The translations under genes and the position numbers were made by a program. DNA of 11,991 nucleotides from Nitrospirota bacterium (GTDB lineage Bacteria > Nitrospirota_A > Leptospirillia > Leptospirillales > Leptospirillaceae): assembly GCA_021795275.1 (NCBI GenBank), contig JAJYPO010000058.1, positions 1 through 11,991 on the forward strand, given 5' to 3'. Below the pieces are notes generated by a model. It had not been told where the DNA came from. It ran no database searches and saw nothing but the letters and a program-made list of their open reading frames with translations. This document shows positions 7,246 to 11,991 of this stretch, in pieces (the first letter of the stretch is position 1; each line of letters starts with the position of its first letter).

Positions 7246-7686
7246 GGCCGCCTTGACCTTCTGGCTGACGACACGGTTGTCGACCCGCCCCTTCGTCCGG
7301 GGGGCGAGCCATTGCATCACCGCCCCCATCCCCTTGGGTCCCGAGACCCCGGTCTCCCGGAGGGCCTCCGAGACCAGGTGGTCGAGGTCGGCCTCGGAGA
7401 GAGGTTCGGGGAGATAGGCCTTGAGAATGGCTTTTTCCGCCCGCTCCTTGTCCGCCAGATCGGGCCGTCCTCCCTTTTCGAAGCCTTCGATGGACTCGTC
7501 CATCTTGCGGATCATGGAAGCGATGGTTTCGATAATCTCCTCATCGGTCAGGACGGAGCCTTTTCCCTTCTCGATTTCCCGGTTCTTAATCTGGGCCATC
7601 AGGAGCCTGAGGACGGAGAGACGCGTGGTTTCCCTCGCGCGGAGGCTGTCTTTCTGGTGGTCGAGTATCTGTTCCCGAAGTCCCAA
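7234..7686 (-). CDS. yqeY: GatB/YqeY domain protein
   Basis: This 150-residue protein is the stand-alone YqeY family, related to the C-terminal tail domain of the GatB amidotransferase subunit. The N-terminal helical half (REQILDHQKDSLRARETTRLSVLRLLMAQIKNREI) matches the usual family opening. The middle has the conserved EEIIETIASMIRKMDESIEGFEKGGRPDLADKE region, and the end has the GMGAVMQWLAPRTKGRVDNRVVSQKV block typical of the tail domain. Its cellular role is not settled; tRNA-related functions are inferred from GatB. The start is TTG at 7686. The only nearby ATG (7691) is in another frame, and AAAGGG about 9 nt upstream and GGCGGA closer in provide a ribosome site. Starting further in would remove conserved sequence. 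It lies 39 nt after rpsU, in the rpsU-yqeY-dnaG-rpoD order seen in many bacteria. Confidence 0.94.
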   Translation of the reverse strand: MGLREQILDHQKDSLRARETTRLSVLRLLMAQIKNREIEKGKGSVLTDEEIIETIASMIRKMDESIEGFEKGGRPDLADKERAEKAILKAYLPEPLSEADLDHLVSEALRETGVSGPKGMGAVMQWLAPRTKGRVDNRVVSQKVKAALGS

Positions 7687-7725
7687 ATCATCCGCCCTTT
7701 CCGATTGTGTGTCCGCCGGATTCCT

Positions 7726-7923
7726 TTAGCGGATGGCCAGACGGGCCCTCTTGAGGGCCTTCTTCCTGGCGGCCAGGGCCTTCTTCTTGCGCCGGACGGA
7801 GGGCTTTTCGTAGTGTTCCCGTTTCTTGACGTCGGAGAGGATCCCCGCCTTCTCGCACTGCTTCTTGAAGCGCTTGAGGGCGCTCTCAAAGGATTCGTTT
7901 TCCTTGACCCGTACACCTGTCAT
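7726..7923 (-). CDS. rpsU: Small ribosomal subunit protein bS21
   Basis: The product is a 65-residue, very basic protein starting [20 protein letters not shown] and ending in a lysine/arginine-rich tail, the standard bS21 form. bS21 binds the 30S platform near the anti-Shine-Dalgarno end of 16S rRNA and helps initiation. ATG 7923 is chosen because GGAGGAG (7932-7938) sits 8 nt upstream; the frame extends 11 codons further to 7956, but that stretch includes this ribosome site and is not typical. It is the first gene after the strong promoter at 7965-7993 and the head of the rpsU-yqeY-dnaG-rpoD unit. Confidence 0.97.
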   Translation of the reverse strand: MTGVRVKENESFESALKRFKKQCEKAGILSDVKKREHYEKPSVRRKKKALAARKKALKRARLAIR

Positions 7924-7931
7924 AAAATAAG

Positions 7932-7938
7932 CTCCTCC
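7932..7938 (-). promoter_or_regulatory. Strong ribosome binding site of rpsU
   Basis: GGAGGAG lies 8 nt before ATG 7923. It is the best Shine-Dalgarno match in the window and settles the start of rpsU against the longer open frame. Confidence 0.85.
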
Positions 7939-7964
7939 GTTTGTAAGATAAACCAAGACTGTTC

Positions 7965-7993
7965 ATTGTATCCTGAACCCGGCCTTTTGTCAA
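7965..7993 (-). promoter_or_regulatory. Sigma-70 promoter of the rpsU-yqeY-dnaG-rpoD operon
   Basis: The minus strand has TTGACA (7988-7993, perfect -35 box), a spacer of exactly 17 nt, and TACAAT (7965-7970, one mismatch to the -10 consensus). Transcription should begin near 7957-7960, giving a leader of about 35 nt before the rpsU ATG. The boxes lie in the 76-nt gap between the HIT gene and rpsU, beginning 7 nt after the HIT stop codon. RpoD made at the end of this operon would itself read this promoter, a plausible positive loop (inference). Confidence 0.88.
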
Positions 7994-7999
7994 AGCGAC

Positions 8000-8371
8000 T
8001 CATCCCGGCGGCCAGCCCAAGGGACGTCCCGCCAGGAGGTGAAGATGGAGATGTCCCACCGTCTGGCCGCCCTCCGCACCGGTGTTGATGACCAGGCGGT
8101 AACCCTTGCGGTCGATCCGGCGGTCCTCGATGAGCGCCAGGGCGGTTGCAAAGAGGTCGGAAAGCTCTGAGGGCCCCCCCTTTTCCTTCATGAACTCTCC
8201 GATGTCGGCGGCGTGGCGTCGGGGGATGACGAGGGCGTGGAAGGGGGCCTGGGGCGCGATGTCGGCGATGATCAGGGTCTTCTCCGACTGCCAGAGGGGG
8301 GTGGAGGGGATCTCTCCCCGGAGGATGCGGCAGAAAAGGCAGTCGGCGGGCGGGGGGGATTTCGGGGTCAT
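8000..8371 (-). CDS. HIT-family nucleotide-binding hydrolase (HINT-like)
   Basis: This 123-residue protein has the histidine-triad motif H107-L-H109-L-H111-L-L near the C-terminus, where the middle histidine forms a nucleotidyl intermediate. It also has the family's APFHALVIPRRH segment (42-53) and an N-terminal C11-x2-C14 that in many HINT proteins contributes to a zinc site. HINT proteins hydrolyse AMP-linked phosphoramidates and related nucleotides; the physiological substrate is usually unknown. ATG 8371 overlaps the hisIE stop in ATGA, with AAGGAG just upstream inside hisIE, so translation is coupled to hisIE. It is the last cistron of the his cluster in this window, with the rpsU promoter immediately after it. 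A link to purine-derived intermediates of histidine synthesis is possible but inferred from position only. Confidence 0.95.
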   Translation of the reverse strand: MTPKSPPPADCLFCRILRGEIPSTPLWQSEKTLIIADIAPQAPFHALVIPRRHAADIGEFMKEKGGPSELSDLFATALALIEDRRIDRKGYRLVINTGAEGGQTVGHLHLHLLAGRPLGWPPG

Positions 8372-9063
8372 GGGATCTCCTTCGGGTTCGGATTTTTTTT
8401 CAGGCGTTCCCGCTTTTCAGTGAGGCCCCCCCTTCCGGTTCGCCTTTCGAGCTCCTCCATGACGGCCTTCCAGGGGATCCCGGTCCGTTCCATGGTCACC
8501 AGGAGGTGAAAGATCAGATCGGCCATCTCGGAACGGATCGCCTCCGGATTTTCTTCATAGACCGCCGCCATGATCTCCCCCGACTCCTCCACAAGCTTCT
8601 TCAGAAGGGAGCTTGGGGGGCCGGAAAGAAGGCGCGCCACATAGGAGGTGTCAGGATCTTGGGTCCTTCGGTCCCGGATTACCCCGGAGAGGCGGTCCAG
8701 GGTTTCGAAGGCAGGGGAAGGGGCCTCGGACTGGAAGAGGGTGCGCCCGTCGAAGCAGCTTTCGGTTCCGGTGTGGCAGGTCGGTCCCTCCGGATCGGCC
8801 ATGACCAGAAGAGTGTCACGGTCACAGTCCCAGCGGATCTCCCGGACCGCAAGAAAGTGGCCCGAGCTCTCACCCTTCGTCCACAGGCGTTCTTTCGACC
8901 GGCTGAAGAAGGTGACGCGGCCCGTCCGGAGCGTGGTTTCGAGGGCTTCGCGGTTCATGTAGCCAAGCATGAGGAGCTTTCCCGAGTCCGCATTCTGGAT
9001 GATGGCCGGGATAAGGGTCCGGCCGTCGCCAAAGGGGTCGGTGGAGCCGTCCGTCCCGGTCAT
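8368..9063 (-). CDS. hisIE: Bifunctional phosphoribosyl-AMP cyclohydrolase / phosphoribosyl-ATP pyrophosphatase
   Basis: This 231-residue fusion carries two steps of histidine synthesis. The N-terminal HisI domain (~1-115) opens the purine ring of PR-AMP; its signature blocks are LMLGYMNREAL (31-41), LWTKGESSGH (60-69), the metal site D79-C80-D81 in WDCDRDTLL, and C96/C103 in TCHTGTESCF. The C-terminal HisE domain (~120-215) removes pyrophosphate from PR-ATP and has the metal-binding EESGE (159-163) and SEMADLIFHLL (178-188) motifs. The start ATG 9063 overlaps the hisF stop (ATGA). Near the 3' end an A8 run (8393-8400) lies in the codons for Leu-Lys-Lys-Asn, and a -1 shift there would enter the HIT frame. 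The extreme C-terminal tail (KKNPNPKEIP) is not conserved in the family. Confidence 0.97.
   Translation of the reverse strand: MTGTDGSTDPFGDGRTLIPAIIQNADSGKLLMLGYMNREALETTLRTGRVTFFSRSKERLWTKGESSGHFLAVREIRWDCDRDTLLVMADPEGPTCHTGTESCFDGRTLFQSEAPSPAFETLDRLSGVIRDRRTQDPDTSYVARLLSGPPSSLLKKLVEESGEIMAAVYEENPEAIRSEMADLIFHLLVTMERTGIPWKAVMEELERRTGRGGLTEKRERLKKNPNPKEIP
8393..8400 (-). other. A8 homopolymer / possible slippery site near the end of hisIE
   Basis: The mRNA-sense run CTG-AAA-AAA-AAT contains A-AAA-AAT, which fits the X-XXY-YYZ pattern of -1 frameshift sites, and eight A residues can also cause polymerase slippage. A -1 ribosomal shift, or one extra A in the mRNA, places the downstream ATG of the HIT gene in frame with no stop between. 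No upstream stimulatory ribosome site or clear downstream stem is seen. Confidence 0.3.
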
Positions 9064-9842
9064 GGAGTCTCTCCCGTCTCATCCAAAAAGGGGGGACGCA
9101 CCGGGGCCCCGGCCTCGAAGAGTGTCCGGCGAAGGTCCCGGAGATCGATGGTCCCGAAATGGAAGAGGCTCGCCGCCAGGGCGGCGTCGGCGCCGGCCTC
9201 GAAGGCCTTCCGGAAGTCCTCCATGGTGCCGGCCCCTCCGGAGGCGATCAGGGGGACCTCCACCGCCCGGCTCACCGATTCTATGAGGGCAAGGTCGTAC
9301 CCGTCCCCCGTTCCGTCCCGGTCCATGGAGGTGAGCAGGATCTCTCCGGCCCCCGCCCGCACCCCTTCCACGATCCATTCGATGGCGTCCCGGTCTGTGG
9401 GGCGGGTTCCCCCGTGGGAATAGACACGCCAGGAGGCGCCTTCCCGCTTCACGTCGACTGCCAGGACGATGCACTGGGATCCGAAGCGGAGGGCCCCCTC
9501 GGTCAAAAGGGCCGGGTTGGACAAGGCGGCCGAGTTTAGAGAGACCTTGTCGGCTCCACAGTTCAGCGCCCGGCGGATCTCCTCCACCGACCGGATTCCG
9601 CCGCCGACGGTCAGGGGAAGGAAGACCCGGCTGGCGGTTTTTTCCACGATTTCGAAGAGGGTCCCCCGATTCTCCACCGAGGCCCCGATGTCCAGAAAGC
9701 AAAGCTCGTCGGCTCCCAGACGGTCATAGAGGGCGGCGGTTTCGACCGGGTCTCCCGCATCCCGGAGCGCCTCGAAGCAGACCCCCTTGACCACGCGTCC
9801 CCCCTTCATGTCGAGGCAGGGAATGATCCTTTTTTTCAGCAT
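9060..9842 (-). CDS. hisF: Imidazole glycerol phosphate synthase, cyclase subunit
   Basis: HisF is a (beta-alpha)8 barrel that uses ammonia from HisH to convert PRFAR into imidazole glycerol phosphate and AICAR. The 260 residues begin MLKKRIIPCLDMKGGRVVKG, with catalytic D11, and have the second catalytic aspartate D130 in LAVDVKR. Phosphate-binding glycines appear in VGGGIRS (79-85) and ASGGAGT (200-206). The stretch VCFEALRDAGDPVE (21-34) matches the loop that closes over PRFAR, although the usual asparagine after VKGV is cysteine here. ATG 9842 overlaps the hisA stop by 7 nt, and GGGAGAG lies about 5 nt upstream. Codons 3-5 contain an A7 run (9830-9836). hisIE follows with a 4-nt overlap. 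Confidence 0.98.
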   Translation of the reverse strand: MLKKRIIPCLDMKGGRVVKGVCFEALRDAGDPVETAALYDRLGADELCFLDIGASVENRGTLFEIVEKTASRVFLPLTVGGGIRSVEEIRRALNCGADKVSLNSAALSNPALLTEGALRFGSQCIVLAVDVKREGASWRVYSHGGTRPTDRDAIEWIVEGVRAGAGEILLTSMDRDGTGDGYDLALIESVSRAVEVPLIASGGAGTMEDFRKAFEAGADAALAASLFHFGTIDLRDLRRTLFEAGAPVRPPFLDETGETP

Positions 9843-10576
9843 GCCGTCTCTCCCGGCGACCCGGACTTCGACACGGACAGGGCCCGGGCAAGATCCACCG
9901 CTCCGGTGTAAAGGGCCCGGCCCACGATGGCGCCGGCGACGCCGGCCTCCGACAGGGCGATGATGTCGGACAGGCCTCCGATTCCACCGCTTGCGATCAC
10001 AGGAACAGGGAGCGTCCGGGCGAGGTTCCGGTAGACGTCGAGATTGGGGCCAGAGAGCATGCCGTCCTTCAGGATGTCGGTGTAGACGAAGCCGGCCACG
10101 CCCCTGTCGGCCAGGGAGGCCATGGTGTCCTGGGGGTCACCGGCGGCTTCCTCGATCCAGCCCGAGATGGCGATCCGGCCGTTTCTGACATCGAGACCGA
10201 CATAGAAGCGTCCTGGATGGTGTTTTAGCATGGCCGCAAGAAAGTCCGGGTCGGTCAGGGCCCCTGTTCCCAGCACAAGCCGTTCCACTCCCCGTTCGAG
10301 ATATCGGGCGGCGGCATCGAGGGTCCGGATGCCCCCGCCCACCTGGACCTTTCCGGGAAAGTGGCCGACGATTTGTTCGATCGCGGACAGATTCGAGACC
10401 TTCCCGCTTTTGGCGCCGTCGAGGTCCACCACATGGAGCCACCGGGCTCCCTGGCGGGCAAATGAGACGGCCACAGCCGCCGGATCGGTCCCGTAGACGG
10501 TGGAACGGTCAAAGTCGCCCTGGGCCAGGCGGACGACCAGTCCCTCCGTAAGGTCGATTGCAGGATAGATTTCCAT
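9836..10576 (-). CDS. hisA: ProFAR isomerase (phosphoribosylformimino-AICAR-phosphate isomerase)
   Basis: HisA catalyses the Amadori rearrangement of ProFAR to PRFAR, the step before HisF/HisH. The 246-residue barrel begins MEIYPAIDLTEGLVVRLAQG with catalytic D8. The second catalytic residue is D129 in VGLDVRNG, and phosphate-binding motifs are VGGGIRT (79-85) and ASGGIGG. The first half (HVVDLDGAKSGKVSNLSAI) is standard for the family. Its ATG shares one base with the hisH stop (TGATG), and GGAG sits 7 nt upstream within hisH. Nothing suggests the dual HisA/TrpF enzyme (PriA), although a trpF role cannot be excluded by eye. Confidence 0.97.
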   Translation of the reverse strand: MEIYPAIDLTEGLVVRLAQGDFDRSTVYGTDPAAVAVSFARQGARWLHVVDLDGAKSGKVSNLSAIEQIVGHFPGKVQVGGGIRTLDAAARYLERGVERLVLGTGALTDPDFLAAMLKHHPGRFYVGLDVRNGRIAISGWIEEAAGDPQDTMASLADRGVAGFVYTDILKDGMLSGPNLDVYRNLARTLPVPVIASGGIGGLSDIIALSEAGVAGAIVGRALYTGAVDLARALSVSKSGSPGETAC

Positions 10577-11202
10577 CAGAGGGCTCCAAAGTTTTTGAGC
10601 AGGGTCAGACCGGTCCGCTGGCTTTTTTCCGGATGAAACTGCATCGCCACGACGCGGGAGAGGCCGACCATGGAGGGATAGGTCTCATGGTAGTCGGTCT
10701 CCCCCAGGACGATCGACCGTTCGGGGGTCCGGACGTGGAAGGAGTGAACGAAATAGAGGTCGGGTTCCGGGGGAAGTCCCTGCCATATCGGATGGGTGGC
10801 CGTCTTTTTGACTTCGTTCCAGCCGATCTGGGGCACCTTTCCCCGGCTCGGGTCGAAGGGGACCACCCGCCCCGGAAAGATCTCCAGTCCCCGGTGGGTT
10901 CCGAACTCGTGGCTCTCACCGAAGAGGAGCTGCATTCCCAGGCATATGCCCAGGAAGGGCCTGTCCTCGGAGATCCAGCGCCTGAGAGCCGGGATCCAGC
11001 CCGCCTTTTCGAGGCGGCCGATCCCTTCCCCGAAGGCCCCGACTCCCGGAAGGACGAGATGGGTCGGGTCGAAGGCCAGGAAGGAGGCATCCCTATGGTC
11101 CGCGATGAGCACCCGGTGGCCCGAGGCCTCCAGGGCCTTGGAGACGGAATGGATGTTTCCCATTCCGTAGTCGATCACCACCGTCCTTGGAGCCGTCGCC
11201 AT
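10576..11202 (-). CDS. hisH: Imidazole glycerol phosphate synthase, glutamine amidotransferase subunit
   Basis: HisH hydrolyses glutamine and channels ammonia to HisF. It is 208 residues long, normal for the class I glutaminase family. The catalytic triad is visible: C87 in LGICLGMQLL, with H190 and E192 in QFHPEKS. The N-terminal IDYGMGNIHSV (10-20) and LPGVGAFGEG (51-60) blocks, the latter forming the oxyanion region, are also standard. ATG 11202 shares one base with the hisB stop (TGATG), and AAGGGAAG inside hisB is the likely ribosome site. It is not directly adjacent to hisF; hisA lies between them, as in many bacteria. Confidence 0.98.
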   Translation of the reverse strand: MATAPRTVVIDYGMGNIHSVSKALEASGHRVLIADHRDASFLAFDPTHLVLPGVGAFGEGIGRLEKAGWIPALRRWISEDRPFLGICLGMQLLFGESHEFGTHRGLEIFPGRVVPFDPSRGKVPQIGWNEVKKTATHPIWQGLPPEPDLYFVHSFHVRTPERSIVLGETDYHETYPSMVGLSRVVAMQFHPEKSQRTGLTLLKNFGAL

Positions 11203-11828
11203 CAGAGGCTTCCCTTGGTCGAGGGAACGCCCGTCTGTCGGCTGTCCCTGGCGACGGCGATTCGCAGGGCCCGGGCGAAGGCCTTGAAGACCGCCTCGGC
11301 CTTGTGGTGGGTGTTCCGTCCGGAGAGGAGGTGGAGGTGCATTGTGAAGCGTCCCTTCTGGGTCAGCGCCTGGAAGAAGTCCTCGAGGAGATCGATGTCG
11401 AAGTCCCTGACGCGCTCTCCCCGTTCGGCGGGGAGGTCGTAGACGAGAAAGGGACGGCCGGAGAGGTCGATGACGACCCGGGCCAGAGCCTCGTCCAAGG
11501 GGGCATAGAAGAAGCCGAACCGGTTGATTCCGGCGCGGTCCCCGAGAGCGGTGTCAAGAAGACCCCCCAGGAGCAGTCCGGTGTCCTCGACGGTATGGTG
11601 CCAGTCGACCTCCAGATCCCCTTGGGCCCGGAGGGAGAGGTCGAGGAGTCCATGGCGGCACACCTGGTCGAGGAGATGGTCGAAGAAGGGCATTCCGGTG
11701 CTGATTTTGGCCTGTCCCGTCCCTTCGATCAGGAGGTTTCCTTCGATTTTCGTTTCCCGGGTGTGGCGGGAGAGGGAGGCCTTCCGGGGAGGGCCCTCCC
11801 CGGATTCCTGCGAATGAGGGTCGGTCAT
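11202..11828 (-). CDS. hisB: Imidazoleglycerol-phosphate dehydratase (monofunctional)
   Basis: The enzyme dehydrates imidazole glycerol phosphate to imidazole acetol phosphate, using metals held by histidine-rich motifs. Counting from ATG 11828 (208 residues), these are PFFDHLLDQVCRHG (47-60), DWHHTVEDTG (75-84), INRFGFFYAPLDEA (101-114) and HLLSGRNTHHKAEAVFKAFA (166-185). No phosphatase domain is fused, so histidinol phosphatase must be encoded elsewhere. The frame is open 27 codons further up to 11909, but that stretch overlaps hisC. AAAGGA 5 nt before ATG 11828 and the ATGA overlap with the hisC stop fix the start. The first ~20 residues are hydrophilic and not conserved. Confidence 0.97.
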   Translation of the reverse strand: MTDPHSQESGEGPPRKASLSRHTRETKIEGNLLIEGTGQAKISTGMPFFDHLLDQVCRHGLLDLSLRAQGDLEVDWHHTVEDTGLLLGGLLDTALGDRAGINRFGFFYAPLDEALARVVIDLSGRPFLVYDLPAERGERVRDFDIDLLEDFFQALTQKGRFTMHLHLLSGRNTHHKAEAVFKAFARALRIAVARDSRQTGVPSTKGSL

Positions 11829-11991
11829 GGCTGTCCTTTCAATATGAGGGCTAAGGTCGATGCAAACCGGTCGTTCTCCTCCCGTTTTCCGATCGTGACG
11901 CGCAGGCACCCGGCCAGCAGGGGATGCTGCCGGCTGACGTCCCGGACGCGGATGCCCTGGAGGGCCAGTCCTTGGGCGACAAAAGAGGGAT
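11825..11991 (-). CDS. hisC: Histidinol-phosphate aminotransferase, C-terminal fragment (runs off the window)
   Basis: The last 54 codons of a gene entering from the right edge are visible. They translate to a protein ending LRVTIGKREENDRFASTLAL plus ILKGQP. The LRVTIG-x-x-EENDRF block and the preceding GIRVRDVS segment are characteristic of the C-terminus of HisC, a PLP enzyme that transaminates imidazole acetol phosphate to histidinol phosphate. The catalytic lysine lies outside the window. The TGA stop at 11825-11827 overlaps the hisB ATG as ATGA. Position directly before hisB supports the call. Confidence 0.88.
   Translation of the reverse strand, partial: PSFVAQGLALQGIRVRDVSRQHPLLAGCLRVTIGKREENDRFASTLALILKGQP

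Noticed and set aside
7166..7312. 49-codon N-terminal extension of dnaG
   Set aside because: It overlaps yqeY in another frame and lacks primase similarity; MADEWVES at 7165 matches the normal primase start.
10558..11442. 294-codon plus-strand frame opposite hisH and hisB
   Set aside because: The minus strand carries intact HisH and HisB with all catalytic motifs; this frame is a shadow.
1..11991. Search for defence, mobile, CRISPR or biosynthetic novelty
   Set aside because: No transposase, integrase, att-like direct repeats at the tRNA, repeat-spacer array or toxin-antitoxin pair was found; all genes but the first two are housekeeping families.

Overview
The window reads as core bacterial chromosome: GC-rich, compact, with almost no intergenic DNA. 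Everything except the first ~0.95 kb is encoded on the minus strand. Protein style and the linkage of a histidine cluster to rpsU-yqeY-dnaG-rpoD fit a Nitrospirota or deltaproteobacterial-type lineage. A Leptospirillum-like organism is my guess, but the sequence alone does not prove it. I see no phage, insertion sequence, CRISPR or plasmid features.

Layout by position. (a) 1-946, plus strand: the last codons of an unidentified gene, then a 306-residue protein resembling the DUF2156 / GNAT-fold family. It converges on the next gene so tightly that both stop codons lie in one CTAG. (b) 943-3612, minus strand: an HD-superfamily phosphohydrolase, the RNase P RNA gene rnpB, a coiled-coil protein with a C-terminal four-cysteine zinc ribbon, and a CAU-anticodon tRNA that is best read as tRNA-Ile2. 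(c) 3634-7923, minus strand: a macromolecular-synthesis operon transcribed rpsU, yqeY, dnaG, rpoD, preceded by an almost perfect sigma-70 promoter at 7965-7993. (d) 8000-11991, minus strand: hisC (3' end only), hisB, hisH, hisA, hisF, hisIE and a HIT-family hydrolase. All six junctions overlap by 1 to 7 nt.

How the parts work together. The his genes supply the middle and late steps of histidine synthesis: HisIE (two steps), HisA, HisF/HisH, HisB and HisC. hisG and hisD are not in the window. The next block couples ribosomal protein bS21, primase and the main sigma factor. No convincing terminator is visible from hisC to the HD gene, so transcripts may run from his through rpsU-rpoD, the tRNA, the zinc-ribbon gene, rnpB and the HD gene. 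RNase P would then cut a transcript that also carries its own RNA subunit.

I found no clearly novel system. The observations most worth checking are: the tRNA and rnpB embedded in the rpoD transcription unit; an A8 run near the end of hisIE, where a -1 shift would fuse HisIE to the HIT protein; and several reading frames whose apparent starts lie inside RNA genes or a neighbouring gene.
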